Source of the DNA: Pseudoruegeria sp. SHC-113
GTDB taxonomy: Bacteria > Pseudomonadota > Alphaproteobacteria > Rhodobacterales > Rhodobacteraceae
Assembly: GCF_025376885.1 (NCBI RefSeq)
Contig: NZ_JAHUBR010000001.1
Coordinates: 2,852,001-2,916,000 of the forward strand
Length of the DNA stretch: 64,000 nucleotides
Direction: 5' to 3'
Shown here: piece by piece, positions 45,386-56,186 of the stretch
Layout of the letters: each line of letters starts with the position of its first letter
Numbering within the stretch: the first letter of the stretch is position 1
Notes under the pieces: generated by a model
What the model saw: the letters and a program-made list of their open reading frames with translations, nothing else
Told to the model about the DNA's origin: nothing
The model's database searches: none
Made by a program: the position numbers and the translations under genes

Positions 45386-45600
45386 GGCAGCCTCGTAATC
45401 TTGCAACAAGCGGACCATCTACCAGAGCAGGCCCGTGCATCCAATAAAGAGATTGTGAGCCTGCGGCCTGCCGCCGATCAGCGGCACCGGATACCGCCCC
45501 ATGCGCGGAAATGCACAGAACCTGTCACGCCTTGCGGAATTCAAACGCTGGCGCACAGGCGTTACCTTGAAGCTAACCCCATAAAGCCAAAGGTGCCCCA
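45386..45600. other. intergenic region between divergent genes
   Basis: This 215-bp stretch must hold the promoters of the L,D-transpeptidase (leftward) and VOC (rightward) genes. A small hairpin, TGCCGC-CGATCA-GCGGCA, lies near 45469. I see no convincing gene or operator. Confidence 0.5.
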
Positions 45601-46119
45601 ATGCCTGATACGCTCTTTTCGCCTTCGCCTGATGCCAAAGTTCACCCGCAAACGCGCGTGGGCCACATCCACCTGCGCGTCGCCGATCTTGACCGCGCCA
45701 TCGCCTTTTATTCGGGCGTGCTCGGCTTCGAGGTTACCCAACGCTATGGTGCGCGGGCGGCCTTTCTTTCGGCGGGCGGCTATCACCACCATATCGGCCT
45801 GAACACATGGGAAAGCCGCGGTGCCACGCCGCCACCGCCGGGCCACACCGGGCTGTATCACGTGGCCTTCCTCTTCCCCGATCGCGCCAGCCTCGGCGCG
45901 GCGCTGGCACGGGTGCAGGCGGCAGGCCTAAGCTTTGACGGCGCGTCTGACCACGGCGTGAGCGAGGCCGTTTACCTGCGGGATCCCGACGGCAACGGCG
46001 TGGAGCTTTACCGCGACCGCCCCGAAGGCGAGTGGCCGCGCAAGCCCGATGGCACGCTGGCGATGGTCAACGCCCCGCTCGACGTGGCCGCGCTGATCGC
46101 GGAAGGCACGGCAGGCTGA
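45601..46119 (+). CDS. VOC family (glyoxalase/dioxygenase-fold) protein
   Basis: A 172-residue protein with a beta-alpha-beta-beta-beta vicinal oxygen chelate fold. The first module is HIHLRVADLDRAIAFYSGVL with a metal-ligand His, and the second module has LYHVAFLFPDRASLGAALAR and AVYLRDPDGNGVELYRDRP. The sequence looks like ring-cleavage dioxygenase or glyoxalase relatives such as CatE, but substrate is unknown. A strong terminator follows 120 bases downstream. Confidence 0.88.
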   Translation: MPDTLFSPSPDAKVHPQTRVGHIHLRVADLDRAIAFYSGVLGFEVTQRYGARAAFLSAGGYHHHIGLNTWESRGATPPPPGHTGLYHVAFLFPDRASLGAALARVQAAGLSFDGASDHGVSEAVYLRDPDGNGVELYRDRPEGEWPRKPDGTLAMVNAPLDVAALIAEGTAG

Positions 46120-46242
46120 GGCGGCGCATCCGTCACACGCCTGTCATATCGGCCTGCCATGGCTTGCGGGCCTGAGAGGCGCTGCGCCACGGCCTTCCCC
46201 CCGGCCCTGCCTGTCCCTCGCCCCAGAGGCACCCCTGTCCTG

Positions 46243-46270
46243 CCCCCGGCCCCCACGGCCGGGGGTTTTT
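46243..46270 (+). terminator. terminator downstream of the VOC gene
   Basis: CCCCCGGCC (46243-46251) pairs perfectly with GGCCGGGGG (46257-46265) around CCCAC, followed by five Ts. Confidence 0.92.
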
Positions 46271-46360
46271 CCTATCCGGCTGGCCCGGCAGGCAGCCACC
46301 CTCCCTTTACCCTCCCGCCTTCGCGCCCTAGGGTCACGGCGATCAGAGAAGGAGGCCCCA

Positions 46361-47227
46361 ATGGCGACCGGCACCAATGTGCACACCTATTTCGAAGGCC
46401 GCTGGCACAAGGGCGACGTGCCGATCATGCGCGCAGCCGATCACGGCATGTGGCTGGGCACCTCTGTCTTTGACGGCGCGCGCTATTTCGAGGGCGTCGC
46501 GCCGGACTTGCTGGCCCATTGCCACCGCGTCAACGCCTCGGCCCGGGCCCTGATGATCACGCCCACGGTTTCAGCCGAGGATATGGTGGCGCTGGTCTGG
46601 GAAGGGCTCGCCGCCTACCCCAAAACAGCCGCCGTCTATATCCGCCCCATGTATTGGGCGCTTGAAGGCGGCCACCTTGGCGTTTTGCCCAAGGAAGGCG
46701 CCACGGGCTTTGCCATCGCGCTGGAAGAGATCCCAATGGCCCCGCCCGAAACCGCCACCACGCTCTGCCGCACCCGCTTCCGCCGCCCGGTGCTGGAGGA
46801 TGCCGTGGTGAACGCGAAGGCCGGCTGCCTCTACCCCAACAACGCCCGCATGCTTGCCGAGGCGCGCGACAAGGGCTTCGGCAACGCGCTGGTGGCCGAC
46901 GCCCTTGGCAATGTGGCCGAGACCGCCACCGCCAACGTCTTCATGGTGCGCGACGGCGAAATCTTCACCCCGGTGCCCAACGGCACCTTCCTTGCCGGGA
47001 TCACCCGCGCGCGCCACATCGAAAACCTCCGCGCCGATGGGCTCAAGGTGCATGAATCGGTGCTGACGTTCGAGGATTTCCGCACCGCGGATGAGGTCTT
47101 CCTCACCGGGAACATGACGAAAGTCACCCCCGTGAAGGGCTTCGAGGACACCTCCTACCAGATCGGCCCCGTCACCCGCCGGGCGCGTTCGCTCTATTGG
47201 GACTGGGCGCATTCGGCGCAGGCCTAG
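46361..47227 (+). CDS. ilvE: class IV aminotransferase (branched-chain amino acid aminotransferase-like)
   Basis: A 288-residue PLP enzyme. It begins with HTYFEGRWHKGDVPIMRAAD. The PLP lysine is in AVVNAKAGCLYPNNA, and NVAETATANVFMVRDGEIF is the conserved glutamate region of fold type IV transaminases. The length suits IlvE, which converts branched-chain 2-oxo acids to Val, Leu and Ile. D-amino acid transaminase and aminodeoxychorismate lyase are related and cannot be excluded. AGGAGG precedes the ATG. Confidence 0.88.
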   Translation: MATGTNVHTYFEGRWHKGDVPIMRAADHGMWLGTSVFDGARYFEGVAPDLLAHCHRVNASARALMITPTVSAEDMVALVWEGLAAYPKTAAVYIRPMYWALEGGHLGVLPKEGATGFAIALEEIPMAPPETATTLCRTRFRRPVLEDAVVNAKAGCLYPNNARMLAEARDKGFGNALVADALGNVAETATANVFMVRDGEIFTPVPNGTFLAGITRARHIENLRADGLKVHESVLTFEDFRTADEVFLTGNMTKVTPVKGFEDTSYQIGPVTRRARSLYWDWAHSAQA

Positions 47228-47304
47228 CTTTCGCGCAGGTATCATAAGCTGTTGTCAGCCCTTGCGCTTTGCGCAACACTCCGCCCGCAAGACAGGAGGC
47301 CCTG

Positions 47305-47760
47305 ATGCGGAAATTTCTCGTGGTTCTGGACGACAGCCGCGAATGCCTGAATGCAATGCGCTTCGCGGCCATGCGCGCGGCGCATACCGGCGGCGGCGTG
47401 GCCATCATCTCGGTGATTCCGCCCGATGAGTTCCAGCACTGGATCGGCGTGGGCGACATCATGCGGCAGGAAGCGCGCGAGCGCATCGAGGTCCATTTCG
47501 AGGTTTTCGCCAAATGGATGCGGGATCGTCAGGGCATCGACCCGGAGCTGATCATCCGCGAAGGCGAAGCCGTGCCGGAAATCCTGAAGCTGATCCGCGA
47601 GGATGAGGAGATCGGCGTTCTGGTTTTGGGCGCAGGCACCGGCAAACAGGGCCCCGGCCCTCTGGTGACGCAGCTCACCCGCTCCTCCGGCACGCTGCCG
47701 ATCCCGATCACCATCGTGCCCGGCGATCTGTCGAAAGAACGGCTGGAAAGCATCACCTGA
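47305..47760 (+). CDS. universal stress protein family
   Basis: A 151-residue UspA-like protein: MRKFLVVLDDSRECLNAMRF at the start and VLVLGAGTGKQGPGPLVTQL near the end, an altered form of the G-x2-G-x9-G-S/T ATP-binding loop. AGGAGG lies before the ATG at 47305; the frame opens 12 codons earlier. The role is general stress; it is probably not in an operon with nfu, which has its own promoter-like sequence. Confidence 0.88.
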   Translation: MRKFLVVLDDSRECLNAMRFAAMRAAHTGGGVAIISVIPPDEFQHWIGVGDIMRQEARERIEVHFEVFAKWMRDRQGIDPELIIREGEAVPEILKLIREDEEIGVLVLGAGTGKQGPGPLVTQLTRSSGTLPIPITIVPGDLSKERLESIT

Positions 47761-47779
47761 CGCGCCTGCGCGCCGCCGA

Positions 47780-47827
47780 TTTAGAACCGTTCCAAATCTT
47801 GACAGAGCCCCTGCGAGGGCGCATATC
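47780..47827 (+). promoter_or_regulatory. Irr-type iron-control element and promoter of nfu
   Basis: TTTAGAACCGTTCCAAA (47780-47796) is a near-perfect palindrome that closely resembles the iron control element recognised by Irr in alphaproteobacteria (TTTAGAA-N3-TTCTAAA). It ends 2 bases before TTGACA (47799-47804), which with 17-base spacing precedes CATATC (47822-47827). The nfu start is 26 bases further on. Confidence 0.65.
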
Positions 47828-47853
47828 AGAAGCCCAGACGAAAGGCGCTTTCG

Positions 47854-48414
47854 ATGTTCATTCAAACCGAGTCCACTCCGAACCCCGCAACGCTGAAATT
47901 CCTGCCCGGCCAGACCGTGCTGGAAGCCGGCACAGCCGATTTCCCCACCGCGGACGCCGCAGGCAGCTCCCCGCTGGCGCAGCGCATCTTTGCCGTGCCC
48001 GGCGTGACGGGCGTGTTCTTCGGCAATGATTTCGTGACCGTGACCAAGGGCGACGCCACCGAATGGGATCACGTGAAACCGGCGATCCTCGGCGCGATCA
48101 TGGAGCACTACCAATCCGGCGCGGCCGTGATGGAAGGCGAAAGCGCTGCCGCTGGCCACGCTGCCCATGATGGCCCCGACAGCGAGATCGTGGATCAGAT
48201 CAAGGAACTGCTCGACACCCGCGTGCGCCCCGCCGTGGCGCAGGACGGCGGCGATATCACCTTCCACGGCTTTGATCGCGGCATCGTCTACCTGCACATG
48301 CAGGGCGCTTGCGCCGGTTGCCCCTCCTCCACGCTGACGCTGAAGATGGGCATCGAGAACCTGCTGCGCCATTACATCCCGGAAGTGCTCGAAGTGCGCC
48401 CCGTGGCCGCCTGA
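47854..48414 (+). CDS. Nfu-type iron-sulfur cluster scaffold/carrier
   Basis: A 186-residue protein with an N-terminal Nfu_N domain (MFIQTESTPNPATLKFLPGQ) and a C-terminal NifU-like domain whose MQGACAGCPSSTLTLKMGIE contains the CxxC that holds a transferable 4Fe-4S cluster. It should deliver clusters to target enzymes such as aconitase. GAAAGGCG lies upstream. The Irr-type box just upstream suggests iron-dependent control. Confidence 0.95.
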   Translation: MFIQTESTPNPATLKFLPGQTVLEAGTADFPTADAAGSSPLAQRIFAVPGVTGVFFGNDFVTVTKGDATEWDHVKPAILGAIMEHYQSGAAVMEGESAAAGHAAHDGPDSEIVDQIKELLDTRVRPAVAQDGGDITFHGFDRGIVYLHMQGACAGCPSSTLTLKMGIENLLRHYIPEVLEVRPVAA

Positions 48415-48437
48415 GCCGGGACAAGGATTTCCATTTC

Positions 48438-48470
48438 AAAGGGCGCTGCACTTGCGGCGCCCTTTGCTTT
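48438..48470 (+). terminator. nfu terminator
   Basis: AAAGGGCGC (48438-48446) pairs with GCGCCCTTT (48457-48465), followed by GCTTTCG. It ends 18 bases before the tsaB ATG. Confidence 0.7.
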
Positions 48471-48487
48471 CGTGCCAAGCGATCCCC

Positions 48488-49156
48488 ATGACAGCCACGC
48501 TCCTCGCCCTTGACACCTCTGGCCCCCATTGCGCCGCCGCCGTTCTGATCGCGGGCGAACTGCGCGCCTCTCGTTTTGAGGAGATGGCGAAAGGGCAGGC
48601 CGAACGGCTGTTTCCGCTGCTTGAGGAGGTGCTGGCCGACGCCGGAGTGGGCTTTGCCGATTTGAGCGCCATTTCCGTGGGCACCGGCCCCGGCAATTTC
48701 ACCGGCATCCGCATCGCGGTGTCCTCCGCGCGCGGGCTTGCGCTGTCGCTTGGTTGCCCGGCCATCGGGGTGAGCAGCCTTGAGGCCGCCGCCTATGGTG
48801 CTGATGGCCCCACCGTTGCGGCGCTCGATGCCAAGCGGGGCAACCTCTATCTGCAGGGCTTCAGCACAAAAGCCCCCCAGCCCGCGCAACTCACCACGTT
48901 CGATGCCTTGCCCGAGGGGCTCGCGCAGCCCGGCCTCACCTGCATCGGCTCCGCCGCCGAGGCGCTCGCGGCGCAGATCGGCGCGGCCCTCGCTGCGCCT
49001 GCCTATACGCAGGCCGAGGCCATCGCCCGCATCGCCGCCGCACGCCTCGCCTCAGATCCAGAGGCCTGCGCCCGCAGCCGCCCAGCGCCGCTCTACCTGC
49101 GCGCCGCCGATGCCGCCCCGGCCAAGGATGCGCCCCCGGCCCTGCTGGACCCCTGA
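48488..49156 (+). CDS. tsaB: tRNA N6-threonylcarbamoyladenosine synthesis protein TsaB
   Basis: A 222-residue actin-like ATPase-fold protein: LLALDTSGPHCAAAVLIAGE at the N terminus, RLFPLLEEVLADAG, and ISVGTGPGNFTGIRIAVSSA, the strongest TsaB signature. With TsaD and TsaE it makes t6A37 in ANN-decoding tRNAs. I chose the ATG at 48488. rimI starts 2 bases after the stop, the usual tsaB-rimI arrangement. Confidence 0.95.
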   Translation: MTATLLALDTSGPHCAAAVLIAGELRASRFEEMAKGQAERLFPLLEEVLADAGVGFADLSAISVGTGPGNFTGIRIAVSSARGLALSLGCPAIGVSSLEAAAYGADGPTVAALDAKRGNLYLQGFSTKAPQPAQLTTFDALPEGLAQPGLTCIGSAAEALAAQIGAALAAPAYTQAEAIARIAAARLASDPEACARSRPAPLYLRAADAAPAKDAPPALLDP

Positions 49157-49158
49157 GC

Positions 49159-49572
49159 ATGGAGCCCGCCGCCCTCGCCGCTCTTCACGCAAGCGCTTTT
49201 GCTGACACCCGCCCCTGGACAGAGGCGGAGTTCGCAAGCCTGATGGCCGATCCCACCTGCTTCCTGAGCACCATCCCCGGTGGCTTCGCACTGGGGCGTT
49301 GCGTTGCCGGAGAAGCCGAGCTGCTGACCATCGCCGTGGATCCTGCCCAGCGCCGCAAGGGGCTCGGAACGCAGCTTATGGCCGCCTATGAAAGCGCTGC
49401 CCGCGCCAAGGGGGCCGAACGCGCCTTTCTGGAAGTCGACGCCGAAAACACCCCGGCGCTGGGGCTTTATCTGTCAAACGGATATGACGAATCTGGCCGC
49501 CGGAAAGCCTATTACCGCCATGCCGACGGCCACCGCAGCGACGCGCTGGTGCTGGCCAAATCGCTCAGCTAG
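49159..49572 (+). CDS. rimI: ribosomal-protein-alanine N-acetyltransferase-like GNAT
   Basis: A 137-residue GNAT enzyme. LLTIAVDPAQRRKGLGTQLM is acetyl-CoA motif A, and AFLEVDAENTPALGLYLSNG with the following Tyr (YDESGRRKAYY) matches RimI. It probably acetylates the N terminus of ribosomal protein S18. Position directly after tsaB supports the name. Confidence 0.9.
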   Translation: MEPAALAALHASAFADTRPWTEAEFASLMADPTCFLSTIPGGFALGRCVAGEAELLTIAVDPAQRRKGLGTQLMAAYESAARAKGAERAFLEVDAENTPALGLYLSNGYDESGRRKAYYRHADGHRSDALVLAKSLS

Positions 49573-49775
49573 GCCCAAATCCTGTTCACCCCTGACGGCA
49601 AGCAAGCGAAAACCCCTTGCGACGCAGGGAATATGACCAATCGGTAAAATTTCCGGTTGACCAAAGCCGCGGCGACGCCCCTTATTTCCCGATGATCTTC
49701 TTGAGATCGGATAAACAGGCGGGGTATCGTTCTTCCATAAACGACACCCCCATAACAACAACCGGGAGATTCCTA

Positions 49776-50765
49776 ATGACCCTGATGCGGACATTCCTTG
49801 GCGCAGCAGCCTCGCTGGCCCTGACCGCTGGCGCAGCGCTGGCCGATCCGGCCATCATCTTCGACCTTGGCGGCAAGTTCGACAAATCCTTCAACGAAGC
49901 CGCCTTCAACGGTGCCACCAAATGGGCCGAGGAAACCGGCGGTGCGTTCCGCGAGATCGAGCTTCAGTCCGAAGCCCAGCGCGAGCAGGCCCTGCGCCGC
50001 TTCGCCGAGAACGGCAACAACCCGATCGTCATGGCCGGCTTCGCCTTCGCCTCCGCTCTGGAAGCCGTGGCACCGGATTTCCCTGACACCAAATTCGTCA
50101 TCATCGACATGGTGGTGGATCAGCCCAATGTGCGCTCCGTTGTGTTCAACGAGCATGAAGGCTCCTACCTCGTGGGCGTGATGGCCGCGAAAGCCTCCGA
50201 ATCCGGCACCGTCGGCTTCATCGGCGGCATGGACATTCCGCTGATCTCCAAATTCGCCTGCGGCTACGTGCAGGGCGTAAAGGCCACCAACGCCGACGCC
50301 ACCGTGATCCAGAACATGACGGGCACCACGCCTGCAGCCTGGAACGACCCGGTGAAGGGCGGCGAGCTGACCAAAGCCCAGATCAGCCAGGGCGCTGACG
50401 TGGTTTATGCTGCCGCTGGCGGCACCGGCATCGGCGTTCTGCAGACCGCAGCCGATGAAGGCATCCTGTCGATCGGCGTGGACTCCAACCAGAACCACCT
50501 GCACCCGGGCAAGGTCCTGACCTCCATGCTCAAGCGCGTGGACGTGGCCGTTTACAACGCCTTCACCGATGGCGTTGATCTGGAAACCGGCTTCTCCGTG
50601 CTCGGCCTCGCCAACGATGGCGTCGGCTACGCGCTGGACGACAACAACATGCCGCTCGTCGATGACGAGATGAAGGCTGCCGTGGAAGCCGCGAAGGCTG
50701 GCATCATCGCAGGCGACATCAAGGTTCACGACTACATGTCCGATGAATCCTGCCCGGTGATGTAA
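49776..50765 (+). CDS. second BMP family ABC transporter substrate-binding protein
   Basis: A 329-residue periplasmic protein with a signal peptide ending AGAALA-DP near residue 23 and no lipobox. Family hallmarks are IIFDLGGKFDKSFNEAAFNG, FVIIDMVVDQPNVRSVVFNE and SYLVGVMAAKASESGTVGFI, closer to the PnrA/BmpA purine-nucleoside binders than the protein at 5.0 kb. GGGAG at 49764 supports the ATG at 49776. It is first in its operon, whereas the other BMP gene is last. Confidence 0.94.
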   Translation: MTLMRTFLGAAASLALTAGAALADPAIIFDLGGKFDKSFNEAAFNGATKWAEETGGAFREIELQSEAQREQALRRFAENGNNPIVMAGFAFASALEAVAPDFPDTKFVIIDMVVDQPNVRSVVFNEHEGSYLVGVMAAKASESGTVGFIGGMDIPLISKFACGYVQGVKATNADATVIQNMTGTTPAAWNDPVKGGELTKAQISQGADVVYAAAGGTGIGVLQTAADEGILSIGVDSNQNHLHPGKVLTSMLKRVDVAVYNAFTDGVDLETGFSVLGLANDGVGYALDDNNMPLVDDEMKAAVEAAKAGIIAGDIKVHDYMSDESCPVM

Positions 50766-50772
50766 GCCACAG

Positions 50773-52337
<1,565 letters not shown>

Positions 52338-52338
<1 letters not shown>

Positions 52339-53432
52339 TGAAGAAGATGCCGAAATGGGCGGACGTCCTCCTCATCCCCGTGATCAACCTGACGCTCGCC
52401 TTCCTGATTTCGGGCCTCGTGATCTGGGCCATCGGAAAGGACCCGTGGGTCGCCATCAAGACGATGGTGCAGGGCTCCTTCGGCGACAGCCGGGGGCTGG
52501 GCTATACGCTTTACTACACCACCAACTTCATCTTCACCGGCCTTGCGGTGGCCGTGGCTTCGCACGCGCGGCTGTTTAACATCGGCGGTGAGGGGCAGGC
52601 CACGATTGGCGGGCTTGGCGTGGCGCTCGTGTGCCTCGCACTGCCCTGGCCGCATTGGACGTTGGCCCTGCCCGCCGCCGTGATCGGCGGCGCGCTCTTT
52701 GGCGCGGCCTGGGCGGCGATCCCGGCCTATCTGCAGGCCAAGCGCGGCAGCCATATCGTGATCACCACGATCATGTTCAACTTCATCGCCGCCGCCCTGA
52801 TGGGCTACCTGCTGGTAAACGTGCTCAAGGAGCCGGGCAACATGGCCGCCGAAACGCGCTCCTTCCCGCCCGGCGCGCATCTGCCCACCTTCCACGAGAT
52901 GCTGGCCCCCTTCGGCATCGCCTTCAACAAGAACGCGCCTGCCAACATCAGCTTCCTCGTGGCGATCCTCTGCCTGATCGGCTTCTACATCCTGATCTGG
53001 AAGACCCGCCTCGGCTACGCGATCCGCGCCTTCGGTCAAAGCGAAACCGCCGCCGTCTATGCCGGGATCTCCCCGGTGAAGATCACCGTCATCGCGATGC
53101 TGATCTCGGGCGGCCTGGCCGGGCTCATGGCGATCAACAACGTGATGGGCGAGGCCGAACGGCTGATCCTGAACTCGGTGGAAGGCGCGGGCTTCATCGG
53201 CATCGCCGTGGCGCTCATGGGCCGCAACCACCCGGTGGGCGTGTTCCTCGCAGCCCTTCTCTTCGGCTTCCTCTATCAGGGCGGCGCGGAACTGGCCCTG
53301 TGGGAGAGCATCCCGCGCGAGCTGATCGTGGTCATTCAGGGCCTCGTGATCCTGCTCACCGGCGCGCTCGACAACATGGTGCGCGCGCCGATTGAAAAGC
53401 TGTTCCTGACCTTCGGCAAGGGAGAGGCCTGA
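52338..53432 (+). CDS. second BMP-type ABC transporter permease 1
   Basis: A 364-residue polytopic permease with AVASHARLFNIGGEGQATIG, the family's characteristic loop, and AIRAFGQSETAAVYAGISP at the ATPase contact. It starts at the ATG overlapping the ATPase stop and overlaps the next gene by one base. Confidence 0.92.
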
Positions 53433-54397
53433 TGGATTTCCTGACGATCATCCAGATTTTGGATTCCACCGTCCGCCTCGCCACCCCGCTGCTGCTGGCC
53501 TGCCTTGCCGGCCTGTTTTCGGAGCGCGCCGGCGTGTTCGATATCGGCCTTGAGGGCAAGATGCTGGCGGCGGCCTTCCTGTCAGCCGCCGTGGCGGCTG
53601 CCACGGGCAGCGCATGGCTCGGGCTCTGTGCGGGAATCTTTGCCTCCGTGCTGATGGCCCTGCTGCACGGGCTGGCCTCGATCACCTTCCGGGGCGATCA
53701 GCTGATTTCCGGCGTGGCGATCAACTTCCTCGCCGCGGGCCTCACCGTGGTGATCGGGCAAAGCTGGTTTGCCCTTGGCGGGCGCACGCCCTCGCTCATG
53801 GGGGCGGGACGGTTTGAGCCGATCACCCTGCCCTTTGCCGAGGCACTGGCCGAGGTGCCCCTGATTGGCCCGATCTATTCGGAGCTGATCTCGGGCCACT
53901 CGATCCTTGTCTACGTCGCCATGGCCACGGTGCCGCTCACATGGTGGGTGCTGTTCCGCACCCGTTTCGGCCTGCGCCTGCGCGCGGTTGGCGAAAACCC
54001 CGGCGCGGTCGATACGGCTGGCATCTCGGTGGTGCGGCTGCGTTACACGGCGGTGATCATCTGCGGCGTGCTCTGCGGCATCGCGGGCAGCTACCTTGCC
54101 ACCGGCCTTGCGGCGGGCTTCGTGAAGGACATGACGGCTGGCCGGGGCTTCATCGCGCTGGCCGCACTGATCTTCGCGAAATGGCGCCCCTGGCACGCGC
54201 TTGGGGCCTGCCTGCTGTTCGGCCTGCTGGAAGCCATCGGCAACCGCTACCAGAACATCGACATCCTCGGCGTGACCCTGCCGGTGCAGTTCATGCAGGC
54301 CCTGCCCTACATCCTCACCGTGGTCATTCTTGCAGGCTTCGTCGGCAAGGCGATCCCGCCGCGTGCTGGCGGCGCGGCCTACGTCAAAGAGCGGTGA
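53432..54397 (+). CDS. second BMP-type ABC transporter permease 2
   Basis: A 321-residue permease with FSERAGVFDIGLEGKMLAAA and LRAVGENPGAVDTAGISVV, the standard motifs. It completes a binding protein-ATPase-permease-permease operon. Together with the system at 1.3-6.1 kb this gives two full importers of the same family in about 50 kb. Confidence 0.92.
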   Translation: MDFLTIIQILDSTVRLATPLLLACLAGLFSERAGVFDIGLEGKMLAAAFLSAAVAAATGSAWLGLCAGIFASVLMALLHGLASITFRGDQLISGVAINFLAAGLTVVIGQSWFALGGRTPSLMGAGRFEPITLPFAEALAEVPLIGPIYSELISGHSILVYVAMATVPLTWWVLFRTRFGLRLRAVGENPGAVDTAGISVVRLRYTAVIICGVLCGIAGSYLATGLAAGFVKDMTAGRGFIALAALIFAKWRPWHALGACLLFGLLEAIGNRYQNIDILGVTLPVQFMQALPYILTVVILAGFVGKAIPPRAGGAAYVKER

Positions 54398-54484
54398 CAG
54401 AATCGATCCGATTTGTCGCAGGCGTGGCTATATGCTGCACCTGCGGCATCGGTTAAAGGGAAGGCCTGTTAGCGGGAACAGCCA

Positions 54485-55402
54485 ATGCAAATATATCTCC
54501 CCATCGCCGAAGTATCGGTCAACGCCTTCCTTCTTCTGGGGCTCGGCGGCATGGTGGGGATCTTGTCTGGCATGTTCGGTGTCGGCGGCGGCTTCCTGAT
54601 GACACCGCTGCTGTTCTTCATCGGCATCCCGCCCGCCGTGGCCGTGGCCACCGAAGCCAACCAGATCGTTGCTTCCTCCTTCTCCGGCGTGCTCGCGCAT
54701 CTGCGGCGCAAGACGGTGGATCTGCGCATGGGGCTCGTGCTGCTTGTCGGCGGCCTCATAGGCGCGGCACTGGGCGTGCAGATCTTCAACGCGCTCAAGG
54801 CGGTCGGACAGGTCGATCTGCTGGTAACGCTCTGCTACGTCGTGTTCCTCGGCATCATCGGCACGCTGATGTTCATCGAGAGCCTGAACGCGATCCGCAA
54901 ATCCAAACGCCCCGGCGCGGTGCCCAAGCGGCGCAAGCACAACTGGATTCACAACCTGCCCTTCAAGATGAAGTTCCGCACTTCGGGGCTCTATATCTCC
55001 GTCATCCCGCCGGTTCTGGTGGGGGTGAGCGTGGGCATTTTGGCCGCGATCATGGGCGTGGGCGGCGGCTTCATTATGGTGCCCGCGATGATCTACCTGC
55101 TGGGCATGCCCACCAAGGTCGTCGTTGGCACCTCGCTGTTCCAGATCATCTTCGTGACGGGGTTCACCACCCTGCTGCACGCCACCACGAACCAGACGGT
55201 GGACATGATGCTCGCCGTGCTGCTGCTGATCGGCGGCGTTGTTGGCGCGCAGATCGGCACGCGGATCGGGGTGAAGCTGAAGGCCGAGCAACTCCGCATT
55301 CTGCTGGCGATCCTCGTGCTTGTCGTCTGTGGCAAGCTGGCGCTGGATCTGCTTCTGGAACCGGGCGAGCTTTATTCGCTCGGCGCGGCGGGAGGCCACT
55401 GA
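54485..55402 (+). CDS. TauE/SafE (TSUP) family sulfite/anion exporter
   Basis: A 305-residue membrane protein with eight or nine hydrophobic segments and two copies of the TSUP repeat: GMVGILSGMFGVGGGFLMTP near the N terminus and GVSVGILAAIMGVGGGFIMV in the second half. Members export sulfite, sulfoacetate or related organosulfur anions. No clear ribosome binding site precedes the ATG. The TIGR02186 gene starts right after the stop. Confidence 0.92.
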   Translation: MQIYLPIAEVSVNAFLLLGLGGMVGILSGMFGVGGGFLMTPLLFFIGIPPAVAVATEANQIVASSFSGVLAHLRRKTVDLRMGLVLLVGGLIGAALGVQIFNALKAVGQVDLLVTLCYVVFLGIIGTLMFIESLNAIRKSKRPGAVPKRRKHNWIHNLPFKMKFRTSGLYISVIPPVLVGVSVGILAAIMGVGGGFIMVPAMIYLLGMPTKVVVGTSLFQIIFVTGFTTLLHATTNQTVDMMLAVLLLIGGVVGAQIGTRIGVKLKAEQLRILLAILVLVVCGKLALDLLLEPGELYSLGAAGGH

Positions 55403-55403
55403 G

Positions 55404-56183
55404 ATGACCCTTCGCACCCGCCTGCGCCCCCTCTTCCTTGCCCTCGGGCTGGCCGCCGCGCCGCTTGCCGCTTTCGGTGAGGAGGTCGTTGCGGGGCTGT
55501 CCCAAAACCAAGTGGCAATCACGGCGAATTTCGACGGCTCCGACATCCTGATCTTCGGCGCGGTGAAGCGTGAGGCCCCCCTGCCCGCAGGCGAGCCGCT
55601 GCAGGTGATCGTTGCCGTCTCCGGCCCGCAGGTCCCCGTCACCGTGCGCCGCAAGACGCGCCAGCTCGGGATCTGGGTCAACACTGACAGCGTTGAAGTC
55701 GACTCCGCCCCCAGCTTTTATGCCGTGGCCACCTCCGGCCCGATTGCCGAGATCCTGACCAACACGCAGGATCTGCGCTACCGAGTCACCACCCCGCGCG
55801 CGATCCGCTCGGTGGGGGCTCCTGATACGATCAGCGATTCCGAGAATTTCACCGAGGCGCTGATCCGCATCCGCAGCGAAGCCGGGTTGTATCAGCTGCT
55901 GGAAGGCACTGTGGACGTCACAGACCAGACGCTGTTTTCCACCTCCATCTCGCTGCCCGCGAACCTGACGGAGGGCGAATACACCGCCCGGATCTTCCTG
56001 ACCCGCGACGGCGAGGTGGTGGACGAATTCGACACCGCGCTGGACGTGCGCAAAGTGGGGCTGGAGCGCATCCTCTACACGCTCGCGCACGAGCAGAGCC
56101 TGCTCTACGGGCTGCTCTCGCTCGCGATCGCCATTGCTGCGGGCTGGGGCGCCTCTGCGGTGTTCTCGCTGCTGCGCAAATAG
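55404..56183 (+). CDS. TIGR02186 family protein
   Basis: A 259-residue protein with a signal peptide (LFLALGLAAAPLAAFGEE), a beta-rich periplasmic body beginning VVAGLSQNQVAITANFDGSD, and one C-terminal transmembrane helix (YGLLSLAIAIAAGWGASAVF). This is the TIGR02186 family, often found next to TSUP exporters, as here. GGGAGG precedes the ATG at 55404, one base after the exporter stop. It probably cooperates with the exporter; the mechanism is unknown. Confidence 0.88.
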   Translation: MTLRTRLRPLFLALGLAAAPLAAFGEEVVAGLSQNQVAITANFDGSDILIFGAVKREAPLPAGEPLQVIVAVSGPQVPVTVRRKTRQLGIWVNTDSVEVDSAPSFYAVATSGPIAEILTNTQDLRYRVTTPRAIRSVGAPDTISDSENFTEALIRIRSEAGLYQLLEGTVDVTDQTLFSTSISLPANLTEGEYTARIFLTRDGEVVDEFDTALDVRKVGLERILYTLAHEQSLLYGLLSLAIAIAAGWGASAVFSLLRK

Positions 56184-56186
56184 CGC

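Noticed and set aside
47799-47827. Universal stress protein and nfu as one operon
   Set aside because: A 93-base gap with its own promoter-like sequence and operator separates them, so independent expression is more likely.
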